Shown here one piece after another: positions 12,200-25,381 of a stretch of DNA of 64,000 nt. The notes below the pieces were generated by a model. The model saw only the letters and a list, made by a program, of their open reading frames with translations. It was not told where the DNA came from and made no database searches. A program made the position numbers and the translations under genes. The stretch is taken from positions 3,906,001 through 3,970,000 of the forward strand of contig NC_079245.1 in NCBI RefSeq assembly GCF_028009165.1, written 5' to 3'. This stretch comes from Akanthomyces muscarius (Eukaryota; Ascomycota; Sordariomycetes; Hypocreales; Cordycipitaceae). Positions within the stretch are counted from its first letter, which is position 1. Each line of letters begins with the position of its first letter.

Positions 12200-15100
12200 A
12201 TTATATTAGTTAACGTGTATATCTCCTAGTTAAATATACTAGCTTAGTTTTATAGAGAAGACGCTATATTAGCTTCTATTATTCCTAGTCTAATGTCTTA
12301 ACTGGAATTAGATAGCTATAAATGGTTTAATTCTCTTAGTCCCTCTATTAAGGACAGGCTAATTTTAGACTTTCCCTTTTAGAAGGAATAACTTTACTAA
12401 CGTTTCTAGCTTAATTACAGTTAAATTATTTAAGAAGTAGATAGTATTGTCTACTTGTTTATAAATAAGTTAGTTTTATCTCTAGATTAGTACCTAGACT
12501 AGAAGATTGCTAAATATAGTGAGGCTGGCCGTATTGATGACGACTTGGTCGCTTGCTGCCTGCTGTTAGACGTAGACCCTGCCCTTTCTAAACTTATTAA
12601 CGCCTAGAGTGATAATCTTTCTAGTAAATAGGTGTGATAGACACTTATATCTAAAGCCCTAGGTGTTAGAAAAGATTAGAAGTAGTAGAATTAAGTTATA
12701 ATAACCTTTTAGTAAGAGCTCTCCTAATTGTCTAAAAGCTACGCCGTTTAGGATAGATACGATTTAGGTCCTTAACTATCCTAATCTTAGCTATACTTAT
12801 ACTAGGACTCTGACAGTTCGTATAGCTATAGCCGCCTATATGAACCCTAGGATAATATAGTATTTAATCGCCCTTACTCTAGAGATTTCTATAACCTTTA
12901 ATTATCTAATAGCTAGGATGATAGATATAAGTGTAAGGATTATTGTCCCTAATAAATAGGTATTACCCTGTCTAGCTGAGAATTATAACCCTATTTAGCT
13001 AATAATAGTAACTGTTTAGATTAGAATAGTCTACCCTGTTCTAACTCTTAGGATTGTTATTATCCTAATAATAATGACTGTTATTGCTTACTTTTACGGG
13101 ATAGGTACTGGTTACCTTCTTAAGATCGCTATTATAATTTGTATAGTGATAAACCGTATTTTAACTAGTTTGAAGTAAGGAAGGAGCGTTTTGACCGCCC
13201 GCCTCTACCCGCCGCCTAAGTCTATCTAATTTAAGTGGATATTACTAGGCTGTCTTTAAATGCCTCTGCTGATAAGGATGGACATTAGTCCCCTGTGGTA
13301 AAAGATTACTGCGGCCGCTAGTAGGGAGCGAGCCGCCCCCGCTATAGACATCTATATGTTTATCGCTGTCTGTTATAGAGTTATGAAACCTATGTTACTA
13401 AGAAAAGAATATACCCTAACGGGCTAGATTATAATAACTTTTACTATTAGAATTAGTAGACTAGCTTGTTTATACTTAGTTATATAGCTATCTTTATACG
13501 CCTACTACTATAATATTAATAATCTTTGATACTAGAGCTGGTTATAATCTTATTAGTCGCCTATGTCTTTAGTTGTACTTTGCTTACCTACCCTTAGAAC
13601 CTGTTGAACCCTTGTCTATTAGTGGTGTGGCTAAGATATGAGTCCTTAGTTACGAGGCGGTGTACTTATTTGTGATATTGCGTATAGTTATAGACCGTTT
13701 TGTCTCGTTTATAGCTGTTGTTTGTGTGGTTGAGTTCCTCCCCTGTAGCCTGCTTCTTAGTAACTGTTTCCTCCGGCCTAATTAGCTGTATATCTTTTAG
13801 GGCTAAGGATGGGAACTAGACTATTTGTAAGTTGGTGACGACTGTGTGGCGGTCTTTGTGGTGCTGTCTTAATGGAGTGAAGCTATTGAGTGTTAGTTGC
13901 TTATTGCCGCTCTTTGTGTGATCCTACTAGGCAGTATGATATCTATTTTACTCCGCTATAGTTACCTCCCTTGCTATGTAGATGGTTACCTTGTGGACCT
14001 AACTATTATGTCTGATTGTACTGGCTAGGTAATAGTATTATTAGTACCTAGTATTGTTACTAGAAAGGAGGCGGTGTTCCCTATCTTTAATCTCGGTATA
14101 GCTTTAATATATATTTATAGAGGATAATTCCTGGGGCACCTTCGTTAAGTATGTTAGACGTAGTTGGTGGACGTTTTTACTATAGACGAGTGTGCTTGTA
14201 TTCTTTTGGACGAACTGTTAGGCCCTGACTGCCTAGATGTGGAACTAGAGGACCTGAGACGACTAGACGGATACCTATTTTATATTCCCGAACTAGATAC
14301 TGACGTTGATATTTCTAGCGCTGATATTTCTAATGCCTAGGGCGTCACTTACGCTAACGATGTGTGTCGTGTTATAGCCTATTATATAAGGCTTTTCTAT
14401 GTGGGTATTGGGCGTTTTAATGATGGCGTGGAGATGCCTATCACTTTGAAAGACGGCGTCTCTTTGGAAGACCTCGGCTAACGGCCTTATGCTATGTCTC
14501 GTTATGATAAGGACGCTTTTAATAAGATAATTAATCCCTTATATGCCTAAGGCGTTATTAAGTCTATACCTCTGGGCGAACTGTTTTTAGTATCTAGCCC
14601 TGTGTTTATTGTGTGGCGTGATGGTAAACCTTGTGTGGTTGTGGACTTACGTTGTGTTAATACTAAGCTTATGTTAGACGCCTACCCGCTGCTTTAATAG
14701 GACGATATCCTCTCCTCTTTTTAAGGGTGTTCTGTTTTTTCCTGCCTTAACCTAACTAAGGGTTTCTTTTAGTAGCCTATCTGTCCTGAGTATAAATAGC
14801 TTACTATCTTTGTCACCTAGTATTAGGGATAGGAACGTTTCGTGTTTAGTACTATAGGACTGGCTATAAGCCTATCTTTCTTCTAACACTATATAGAAGC
14901 CTTTATACGCCCCTACTTTTGGTAGTTTGTTGTTGTGTATATTGACGATATTATCCTGTACTCTCGTACTACTGTAGATTATCTTGTTTACCTGGATACA
15001 GTTTTGGGCATCCTTGTTGCTTCTGGTTGTACTTTTTTGCTTATGAAATACTATTTTGTGTAGGAAGGTTTGTAGGCTTTTGGACATTTTGTGTCCTGCC

Positions 15101-17340
15101 TAGGTTTAAACACTACCGCCTAGAAGATAGAAGCTATCTATAACCTAGCTACGCCTTATAATCTTAAGGACCTTAAGATTAGCTTTGGCCTTATAGGTTA
15201 TTACTATAATTTTGTTAACTACTTTGCTAACTTAGTGAAGCCGCTATAAAAGCTTAAGATAGTGGGATTTAAGTCTGCCCTTAAATAGAACCCTTAGTGT
15301 GATAAGTATACTGCTAAATAGGATTTAGAATAGTATAAAGCCCTTTAGGACGAAGGTAAGATTGCTTAGAATAAGCTAAAGACTGTGTTAGTTAAAGCTT
15401 GTGTGATAGCCTATCTGGACTTTAGTATGCTGTTTAAATTATATGTTAACAGGAGTAAGAAACGTAGTTACGGCGTAGCCCTATACTAATAATAACTAGA
15501 TAGAGTAATGTGTCTAATTGTGTTCCTCTTTAAAGCGCTGTCGCTAGCTGAGATAAACGATGGCGTTATAGAACTGGAAACTAGTGTCTTAGTTTAGGCC
15601 TTAGGAAAACTGGAATATTATTTAGATAGCTCCTTGGTTGTCGTTGTTATAGACTATACCGCTATTAGAGACACCTTCTAATCTATTAGTTCTGGTAAAC
15701 CTAAAGGCAAGTACTGCCTAGTGAATTAGCGCCTCTTCCTGGAAAAATGGCGAAATAAAGTATAAATTATATATCGCTAAGGCTGCTGTTATATTAACGT
15801 GGATACGCTCTCTTGCCTGCCTGTGATTCCTGAGAAGGAAGTGGACGTCCTGTCTGTGATAGCCGTTCCTATTCTTGCTCTAGAAGCCTTCCTAGTAGAG
15901 CTCTGTGATAAGATCTTAACTGCCTTGCTGGTTGACTGTGTGTTCTGTAAGGTTTTCTATAGGATTAACGAGACTAGGTATAGTTTGCTGTCCTTTGAGA
16001 TTTGTTGTTATACAGGCTTACTGTTTTTCTATGAAAGCCTGGATAAGGCCCCTTGCCTGTGTGTTCTAGAAGCTGTTATTTAAGATATTGTGTGGATAGT
16101 ATATAACGATTGCGCTTATCCTGGCATTTAAGGCACTTGTGAGTTCCTCCTCCCTCTGATTTTCTACCTAGGCGTCTGTAAAATAGTTGTGTGTTATATT
16201 AACGGATATCCGGAATGTGTTAAGTCTAAACCTTAGCGTGGCCTCCCTTATGGCGATATGGTACCTATTCTGACACTAAAGGTTCCTTTATCTACGCTAT
16301 GTCTAGACTTTATTACTAGCCTGCCTATAGACGTGGATATAGACGCTTTATTGCTTATTACTGATAAGTTTATTAAGATAATAAGGGCAATTATTAGTCG
16401 CCTAGACTGGGACGCTACCTGATAGGCTGAGTATTATGTCTAATAAATTTATTTAGATTAGGGTATACTGTACGTCTTAGTTTATAATAATAATCCTAAG
16501 TTAGTGTCCTAGTTATAGACGGCTTTTTATTGTACTGTTAATATGATAATAGTAATAAGTGCCTTATACTACTAATAGGTAAACAGATAAGTAGAACACT
16601 CTGTGTAAACTCTTATTTATAGTCTTCGTACTGTTATTAGAGCTTAATACGATACTTCTACCTGGTGTTTATTTTTACTGTATATCTTAAACTGCCTTAA
16701 TAATTGTAGATATGTGTTAATAGATATCTCCCTGTTTAAGTTACTCTATAGTCGCTTATTAGTCTATTTCTTGAACCTAGATGTTGTTATTAGCACGGAA
16801 GACTCTTATACCCTCCTTATCGCTTTATAACAGTGCTATAAGCTTGCCTAGGATGCTATATAGTTAGCTGCTACCTAGATAAAGATTCTCTATAATAAAA
16901 ACTATAAACCGCCACTTTATATTAGAGAAGGCGATATAGTCTATATTAAGCTCGCTAAACCTGGTTAAGACGGTTACTACTTATAAAGCTAAACTAAGTT
17001 GTCTTATCGTTATATTAGTCCTTTTTATATGACTAAAATTATTAGCCTGTTTTACCTCTATTTTGACCTGCTAGACTACCTTAAATAGCACCCTAAAATA
17101 AGTATTAAGAACTTAGAACTAGTATACCCGGATACCTGTCTAGTAGCCCCCTTAGGCCTTATATACTGTTATAGGGAAGAAAAGTTTATTATTAATGAAA
17201 TTTTAGATAAGAGACGTAGAAACGGCTATATAGAATACCTAGTGTGATAGTTTGGATATTCTTAAGATTGGGACACTTAGGAACTAGAAAGATCTTTATG
17301 ATAAGATATCCTATAACTGCTTGACTAGTTCTATTCGTGA
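12200..17340 (+). pseudogene. RIP-killed gag-pol of the chromovirus
   Basis: Reading TAG/TAA as mutated Gln/Trp codons, several domains are visible. Gag-like sequence lies near 12.25-12.62 kb. A protease site reads FDTRAGYNLI near 13.53 kb (normally DTGAG, G to A change). Reverse transcriptase runs about 14.59-15.07 kb: VVVDLRCVNTKLMLDAYPLL, then VVVYIDDIILYS with the YIDD catalytic motif. RNase H about 15.4-15.83 kb includes ALGKLEYYLDSS and ends INVDTLSCLP. The integrase zinc-binding part and core about 15.96-16.86 kb include GYPECVKSKP and LSTLCLDFITSLPID. The chromodomain about 17.17-17.33 kb includes EILDKRRRNGYIEYLV. The order RT-RNaseH-IN-chromodomain defines a Ty3/gypsy chromovirus. 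No intact frame remains, so the copy cannot encode its own proteins. Confidence 0.85.
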
Positions 17341-18499
17341 TAGCTATAGTAGGCTTTAATTTCAGCCGCCCGTTACGTGTAGTTAATTACGTTAAGATCC
17401 TACGCCCCTATTCGCGCCGCTAACGTGTCTAGGACAGCTAGCTATAGACCTTAGAGATTTTATTCTTTAAGGCTATAGCTGCGCTATTTTTATTCTTATA
17501 TACCTACCCTATCTCTAATCGTAGTACTATATTATATTATATACGAAAATTTTACTATCACCTGGTAACTAGCTCTAACAGCTAGGTTGCTAGCTAGTAG
17601 TAAATGTGTTTATAAATATAGTAAAATAAGTTAAAAAAGGCTAAAGTTAATAAATTTTTCTATTTAAAAATATCCTTATTCTATAAGCTTATAGCTTTCT
17701 TTATTTCCTAAAAGTGCTCTTAGCGCCCTACCTCTTATATTTACCGAATATTTGTTACTATAGCTGAATCCTATAAGGACCGCCGCTGTGCTAAACGCAA
17801 CTAGTGTGCGCTAGAACCTTACGGTTCTCTAGCCCCGCCCCCTTAAGATAAGATTATGGCCTCCTAGCCCGCCCCCCTTTTTGTTACCCCTGATAGTGTT
17901 GAGGAAGATAAGATTAAGACTCTCCTGTTCTCTCTGCCCTCCGCTACCCCTGATAGTGTTAAGAAAGATAAGCCCGCGGCTATTTAGCCCGAACCTGCTA
18001 ATACTAACTGGGGCTCTAATAATCCTCCTGGCCCTGCTGATGATAACTGGGGCTCTGATAATCCCTCTGGTCTAATAACCGCTACCTAGGGCTCCGCTGA
18101 CCTGCCTGGCCCTGCTGATAATAACTGGGGCCCTGAAAATCCTTCTAGTCCTGTAGCTAACCCCTCTGGCCTGGCTGATAACGGATGGTGCTTGGACGGC
18201 CCTCTTGGCCCTCCTGGCCTTACTGCTGACGACGGATGGATCGCCGACAGCCCTCCTGGTGCGGACGATTTTGGTCCTGGTGGTGTTGAGACCCTTGACG
18301 GACAAGATAATAAAGACGTCCTGTTAGAGGAAAGGAAGCTAAAAACGAAAACTACGGCTTAAAAATAGCGGGAGGAACTCCTTACCTAACTAGAAGGTGA
18401 AAAACTTGCTAAAGTCCTTAAAGCTGGCTATATATTTAACGGCAAGTTAACTAGATATATCCTCCTTTAGTCTGATAGCTCCGCCCCTATTTATAGCTA

Positions 18500-21400
18500 C
18501 TACCCTGTGTGTGTTAGTCGTCTTAGTGAGGGTAAGTGAAGCGGTTTGACTACTTGTCTTAATATGTAACTTTTTTAGTACGGTCTTAAATAATTTAGCT
18601 TATACTACGGCTGGCGTGTGGGCTGAAGACACACTTTAGGCTATAATGTGGTCGCGGATTTTAACGGCGCTATGCTTAAAGCCTAGACCTTTGATATTGA
18701 GGAAGAAGAGGGCTGTAACCTGCTGTACGTCCTGGACTCTGTTATGAAAGACGCTGATTTTCCCCTGTCCTAAGCGGATAATAAAGAAAAACACGAGATT
18801 AAGGAAAAAATTGTAGACTATAACCCTAACTTAACTGTCACTATAGTGTACTTTCTATAAGCTACTAAGCTCTCTATCTTGTTACCTAAAGGTAGTATCT
18901 TTATAGTATAACGTGACTTTACTGACTAAAAGGCTGTTACTAGTGATATCTGGAAAAAAGCCCTCCTCCCTTTTATAAATATATTATTAGAAGATAATTT
19001 AGTTAAGATCTCCCTGTTTATTTATAGACGGAAAGATTAGGATGACGCTTTTAAATTCGCGGTTATATAGGGTGACTATATGGAAGGCTCCCTGGTTAGT
19101 TCGTTTTTTGATAATATTAATGACGATAAGATGCTCGATATGGGTAACGTTAATATGTCCTACTGTCCTGTCCCTGCCTGTTCTATTGTGGCTATAGATA
19201 ACTTTGTTAATAATATGTAATGTACGGGAATCCTTACTGTGGGTGTGGCTTATAAAGTGAGGTTCTTAGAGATAAAGAGTTCGGTCTGCGGTTATTTGTG
19301 TTTTTAGTCTAGTCTGATTCTTATAGACACGACCTAATAGCTAAAGGCACCTACAGATAAAGATACCTTTAGTATTACTAGTTACGGCTAGTACTATAAG
19401 TTTTACCTTAAGGTTGAATGTCCTAAGGACGGTCGTGATTACCTACTAGATCTCTTAACCTTAGTGGAGATCTACCTAGACGTGGCTTATAAGTTTAAGG
19501 ATATTCCTAAAATAGCTATAGACGTTATAGATATTAATACTGTTATTATAGCCTTCTTTACTAAGTTTAAAGACTGTAACGTTATGGCTTAGGATTATAT
19601 TAAAGGCGTAGATAAGTAATGTCGTAACACCTACGCTTATGAATAAAAAAATAACTTATGTGACGCTAACGGCTAGCTGATTGACGACTTTAAGGAAGAC
19701 GATTATGAGCCTATATTAGTAGCGGACTAGGTGGTAGTCTAGCTCCCCTTTATATATAAGCGCCTTATTAGTCTCCTTTTACCTAATATTCCTTATAATC
19801 TTATAGAGTAATAGCTTGCTAGTTGGAAAATCGTAGATGTATATAAGGCTATCGCCGCTAAAGCTATCATGACTCTTATTGCTATTACACCTATAGACGA
19901 GTAGGCAGTTTGTGTATAGCTTACTGTGTGGTTTAAAGCCTATCGTTCTGTTAAGGGTAATATAGATGATATTGTCTAGACGGATATTAAGTGGTATAGT
20001 TATTATGTTCTGTAGGTTGTAGGTACTGTTTCTGGTTGTTAGTTCTACCTCCTTAAGACACTAAAGCACCCTAACTGGCCGCTATACTTGTCTGCTCCCC
20101 CTCTCTGTTTCTCCTATAAGAACCCTAGTATTAGTGGCTCTCCCTAGAAGTTTATAGACGACGTGAAGTGTACTATCCCTATAGTTATCTTCTATAACGT
20201 AGATACTAATATGCTGAAATATAAAGGTCACTTTACCTACTTTATAAATAATCTAGCCGCTGACTCTAGAGGCGCCGCTTAGTGGGTATAGTAACTAAGT
20301 CTTAATTGTAACCTAGATACTGTTGTAAAGGCTAATCTGCTAGAAGAGTTCCTTAGTATTACTATATACTTCTAGTAGGGCGCTTTTTAAGGTAAATATA
20401 GTAAAGCTGTCTTAGCTTTAATAACCTCTATGGCTAGTAAGTTTATCCTTTTAGGAGGTCTAAGATCTAGTAAGTCTATCTTTGCCTAAATATGTTTATT
20501 TGGCGCTTTAGTGGGCGATACTGTTCTTAATAGCTAGTTAGGTTAAATAACTGCTATCTATACTATTAGTATGAACGCCTTTGTGTTAGATGTGTATGTT
20601 GTATTTTTGTGTGATAATTTTACCCGCTTGGCCGCTTATATGTTTACTTTTTAGAAAGAGCTCCTAACTGTTCTTTATTACAAGCCTCCTTAGCCTGAGC
20701 CTACCGTTAAAGAGATCGTAGTGCGGGTTATAACTAAGATCTAGCTAAAGCGCTATACTGTGTCTACTACTATCTGTAAATACGTTATACGTCTTAAAGA
20801 ACTTAGCTAGGAATTATACTCTCTTAGCTGTTATAAATATAGTCTCGCCTTAATCGCTATTTAGCGTATTAAGAGCGACCTAGCTACTTATAGTGTTGTT
20901 TATAAAAGCTAGGCTAAACGTAATATAGACTTTATAGTATAGGAAGCTGAGAAGAAGATACTTAAAAGTACTATTATTAAGCTGTTTTGTTAAATTATCT
21001 AGGATATAGACGTTATGTTTTATATACCCTATATAGTAAGAGACCTTAAGGATAATTGTCCTAACTATATACCTATTTTGGTTATTATTAACGAGGCGGG
21101 CTTCCTTACTAAGACCTAGACGCTTATACCTATTGCCTGTTAGCTAGACGTAGCTACTATTATCCTTAGTAATCTTAACTAGTTCTGTCTAATTATCGCG
21201 TACTAGTATAAGTGGTTGTGTTTTAAGCTAGAGCTGGTGATCTAGACTAAGGTAGCCCTTACTTTAGAGTTTAATAATCTTATTAGTAAGTAATATTATT
21301 ACCTCTTCCTTATCTGTGTGTAAAACCTCCGTGCTGTAGACTATACTCTTATTTATAACTATCGCGTTTTTAGATCTATAGGCGAATATATAGACTGTAA

Positions 21401-22640
21401 TATGTTTAACGGCTAAATAGAGTGTGTGAACCTTGCTAATAACTCTATCATGTAGTCTCTTTAGTAGTGGCTAGCTACTAAGTGGGAATCTAAGCCTAGG
21501 AAGAATCTCTTATGGCTTAAACTTGGTGATAGTGTTAAGGAGTTAGTAGGTACCTCCTTTACTAACCCCGCTAAGGCATGATACTGTGTTAAAACGGCTG
21601 TCTGGCTCTATTGTGATATTAACTTTCCCTTGATGAGCGACTGGCTGGAATATAAGGCTGGTAAATGTGATGCTGACGCAATTTGACACGGCCGCGTTCT
21701 TATTGTCTGTATGTACGTGTAGTAATGTGAGCTGGTGCTGTCTATATTGGCGGATATTCTGGTATATAAAGTGGACACTTTACGTATTGAAGTCTGTACT
21801 GTTAACTAAAGTCTTAGCTACTAGAGGGAAGTTGTCCTTCTGTCTGTTAGCCGCTCTTAGAATCCTAGTTATACCTGTAAGATTAAGCGTTCTAATATCG
21901 CCTTTATGTGTTATATGTTACTTATAATTACTGTTTCTTCTAAGAACCTCTACTATAGTTTTAATCTTAATAAGTACTACTTATACTATAAGAAGTATAA
22001 GTGTCTCTAGTCGCTTTAGGGTTAGTCTAAATAGTGTACTAAATGCTTATAATACGGCTATATTATGGTAAATTGTAAGGAACGCCTAGTGTGCGCCTTT
22101 TGTAAGGGGAACTACGCTGGCTGTTATTATAAGCGTGTGCCCGTGTTGAAGCTTACTAAGGTCGATACCTAGACTGAGCCTACGACTACTAGCGATAGGA
22201 AGCCTCTTTTAGCTATGGAGGACCCTGTTGTTATTGAAGAGCCGCCCGCTGCTAGCGACGATAAGCCTGTCGACGGCCTGACCGTAGAAGACCCTGTGGC
22301 CGCTAAGAAGACCGCCGGTTATAATAATATCTAGTGTTTAATTTAACACTATACTGACGTTTAGAAAGGCAGGAAGTTTAAGGTTAACGCTTACCCCTCT
22401 TATATAGTGAAGGCGGCTAACTATAAGCACCTTTTAGCTAAGTTTGTCTAATAAGATAACGCTAAGACTAGCGCTGTCCTTGCTGCTAACGCTGCCCCTG
22501 CTAACGGTGTGATGCCTAAGGATAACGGCGGTAGCTCTACTAATAGCGCTTCTAACTATAATAATCCTCCTAATATTGTTAATAATAGTAAAGGCTCCTC
22601 TTTTAGTGCTTTATCTATTAAACCCCCTATTATCTACCTA
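18500..22640 (+). pseudogene. Extra element-borne ORF remnant, helicase-like with zinc knuckles
   Basis: Between the chromodomain and the 3' LTR the plus strand can be read through stop codons as one long protein. It has a Walker A-like GGLRSSKS near 20.45 kb (expected GGxxSGKS), a Walker B-like INEAGFLTKT near 21.09 kb followed by TLIPIACQLDVATIILSNLN, a pattern like superfamily 1 (UPF1-type) helicases, and near 22.035 kb a tandem zinc knuckle: CTKC, four residues, Tyr in place of His (a CAT to TAT change fits RIP), four residues and Cys, then CAFCKGNYAGC. A Ser/Pro/Asn-rich tail follows. Helicase identity is an inference from motif order in damaged sequence. It could instead be a second element nested inside, but no internal LTR, TIR or target duplication was noticed. 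Confidence 0.45.
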
Positions 22641-22947
22641 GCTAACTAGTATAAGATGTTAGACTAGTAATAGACTAAATAGGAAGCTTATTACCTCTAT
22701 AAGATAGACACTTCTATATAGTAGGAATAGAAGGTTTTTTAGTATAGGGGATATAGATATAAATTGTTTGCTTATTTTTTCCTTACCTGTTATTATTATA
22801 TAGCTCTATTAAGTATAAGAAGGGACTGTATATTATAGTTACTAGGAATTTAACGAAAAGTCTTTTGTTTTTCTTGTATAAGTACCTTAACACTAAGACT
22901 GCTATTACGATATTAAGGACGATGTCTTTTTTCTTTCGCTAGGGGAT

Positions 22948-23121
22948 TGTTGGGCTATGGTTATATGCTTTATAGCACTTCCTGCCCTCTATCGCCGCCG
23001 TGCCTATCTTGTATCTTAGCTTCTATATCACTTAATACGCACTAAATCTCTGATAAAGCTTTGTTGCATCGTGTGCTCGTTTCTCCCTTTGTGCCTCTAT
23101 CGCTTCGCTCTGTACACCACA
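22948..23121 (+). repeat. 3' LTR (174 bp)
   Basis: It pairs with the 5' LTR over its whole length and is followed by TATAT. In its first 35 bases nine C or G positions of the 5' LTR read T or A, a clear patch of RIP-type change. Confidence 0.93.
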
Positions 23122-23142
23122 TATATGCTGATTAGCCCATGC

Positions 23143-24134
23143 CTAGCCCAGGTAATCCTCCCTCGTCTCGTGAGCAATCAGGTCAAACATAGGCTTGGCA
23201 GAGAACCAGGCGGTGGCGTGCTGGCCAAGCGTCTCGAACGTCTCTTGCGCCTCCGCGTGGCCGACTTCCTTGAGCGTGGTGCCAGGGTGGGCACACGCGG
23301 CCATAGCAATGAGCTGCGAGTGGCAGAGGCTCTCGAGGGTGACGAACCAATAGACAGCAGCCTCGATGGAGGCCCCGGCAGTCAACAGGCCGTGGTTGCG
23401 CAGGATGGCAGCCTTTTTGCCGCCGAGGGCTTCGGCGATGACATTGCCCTCGGTGCCACCTAGGACGATGCCGTCGAACTGATCATACAGCGCGATATCG
23501 TTGTAGAAGGTGCACGCGTCCTGGGAGATGAATGCTAGCGGCAGCCCGAGACTGGAAAAGGTCCTGGCGTAGAAGGAGTGCGCATGCGCGGCGCAGATGA
23601 CATCCGGGCGTGCACGATGCACTGTTTTCCCGCGGTCAGTGTCTTGCCTAGCGACCTTGAGCTTCTCAATAACCTCTTCCTACTTCAATTACTTACCGGC
23701 AGCGTGGATAAGAAAAGCAGACTGATTGACGAGCTTGCTCGGTCCGTGGTCGATAACTTTGCCCGTGTCGTCGAGACGTACGAGATCGGAGCGCTTAATG
23801 AGAGGCCACGAGAGGCCGAGAGGGTTCACCCAGAACGTGTCGGGCTCGACAGGGTCCTGACCGCATGCATCATCGTCAGTCACGATTGTAGGTACTGCAA
23901 TTTTCATGGGGGCCGACTTACGCGGAGGGTGATGTGGCCAGCGACGCCCTCATTCAGACCATACTTTGCAAAGATACGAAAGGCGGCGGTCAAACGGCCC
24001 TTGAGGTACTCGCGTTCTTCGCGCTTGTCGTCGAACTTCAGAGGCTGCGGGAAGCCACCCGCCTCAGAGAAGTCGTAGCGGAATTTCTTCTCCTCGCCCC
24101 CTGCCGCCTGATCGTTGTTAATTGAGGGAGTCAT
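23143..24134 (-). CDS. Class II aldolase/adducin-domain protein
   Basis: Exons 24134-23922, 23856-23697 and 23621-23143 join in phase to 283 aa. It belongs to the class II aldolase/adducin family, zinc enzymes that cleave or epimerise phosphorylated sugars or related hydroxy acids. Visible family marks are YGLNEGVAGHITLR, DPVEPDTFWVNP, SDLVRLDDTGKVI, the metal-binding pair in CAAHAHSFYAR and the later histidine in LRNHGLLTAGASIEAAVYWF. There is no signal peptide, so it is cytosolic. The introns (65 and 75 nt) have good GTAAGT donors. All catalytic histidines are present and the frame is intact. The substrate is unknown; fungal members of this type are often annotated only as aldolase-like. 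The big LTR element sits about 20 bp past its stop codon, so its natural 3' UTR and terminator are probably displaced. Confidence 0.9.
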
Positions 24135-25381
24135 GGTGGGTTGTAGCTTTGCGTGCCAGGGGATGATGATGTTTGTGCGGGGTTGCGTTGCCTGAACCTA
24201 CGAGAGGTATTCCAGCCGCTGGGTTATACAGTAATAATAAGCACTAATCTATTCGTTGAAGGACCTCGGTCACGGCATCTTGAAGGGGAGAATGATCAGT
24301 CGGGAAAGCGGGGTCGTTGCCACGGCGTGGGGTCATGGGTTACCGGATAGGAATTTGCTGACCATGAGAGTAACTGCTAGAGACAGTACCAAAATGTAAT
24401 TGATGCGAGTGCATCGCAGCTATAGTCCCTAAAGAAATTTCTACTGTCAACGTAACTAAGTTGCCCTAAGAGCGCCGCATTGGGTCTCTGTGGGTTTCCG
24501 TGTACAAGTCCTGTAAGTTACACCCGCGGCGGCCTTGTAAGGGAAATGAATGCTGCTATGGCTTCGAGATGATTTGTTTCCCGAACGATGCAAGCTGGGA
24601 GTACTCTGTAGGAAGAAAAAAGCTTCACATAGGCAGTGTCATTCATTGGAAGCCCTGCATCTCGATTCCGTTGCCAAGTTACATGCGCATGCCGACCCGG
24701 TACAAGCCCTCTACCGCTCACCAGTTTGGTGGCAGGGTGTCGATGCCGCCCACAGTTGCCTTTGAGCAACCACGTGGGGTTCAGACAAACCGCGGATGTG
24801 CATCCACACTTGCTATAGAAAACAGTGAATTTTGAGCTTAAAAAAACACTTTCGAAGGGTAGACTGAATACAGCTAAGTCAATTAATCACTGGCACATAT
24901 TAACAGCAACTTGCATGCCAATAACGGTGAAGCCAGCGTGGGATCTTCTCCTGGCGGAGGCATGCTTTCTTCCACGTTTCAGCGGATCTGGTTTCTCGCC
25001 CACATGATACTAATCAATGATAAATTGGAGTTTCCTATTAGTGGGGGGATTGTAAGAAGAATGGGAATGTCCGTGACAGGTTATTTGTATGCCGTTAGCC
25101 ATCAACGAACAAAAATGGCAAGCACAGTTATATTAGACTTAGGTCGGCTGATTTGAGATCAAGCTGCTCTTTTAAAAGTTTCGTGGCTGCTTGGGAAAAT
25201 AGCCACGTCGATCTTGTGCCGTCGTCGTATGCAGCCATCCACAGAACGAGCGCTGGGCCAAATCAAACGGCCTAATCAGTTGGACTTCAATTGGTGCTAA
25301 GAATGGAATTCATGGGCTAACGCTAAAATAGATGGTACCTGTAGCTCTATCTAATTAAGCGAAGAAGAAATACACAGCGTC
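24135..25381. other. Intergenic, no gene recognised
   Basis: It holds the aldolase promoter on its left side. Short open frames at 24.5-25.2 kb lie on several frames at once and show no domain. Confidence 0.45.

Larger units (their letters stand above)
10310..23121 (+). mobile_element. Complete RIP-damaged Ty3/gypsy chromovirus, 12,812 bp, with extra 3' coding remnants
   Basis: Two 174-bp direct LTRs start TGTTGGG and end in CA, and the insertion is flanked on both sides by TATAT (10305-10309 and 23122-23126), so both ends and a 5-bp target duplication are intact. A purine run (AGGGGA) sits just before the 3' LTR. The inside is AT-rich and full of TAG/TAA where Gln or Trp codons are expected, the mark of RIP. 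Read through stops, the plus strand gives gag-like, protease, reverse transcriptase, RNase H, integrase and chromodomain sequence to about 17.3 kb. A further 5 kb before the 3' LTR carries helicase-like and zinc-knuckle motifs. The size is about twice a usual gypsy element. It landed about 20 bp beyond the aldolase stop codon. Confidence 0.93.

Noticed and set aside
14872..16083. Short open frames inside the LTR element as possible genes
   Set aside because: The plus-strand ones are fragments of the damaged pol frame, and the minus-strand ones are AT-rich shadows.
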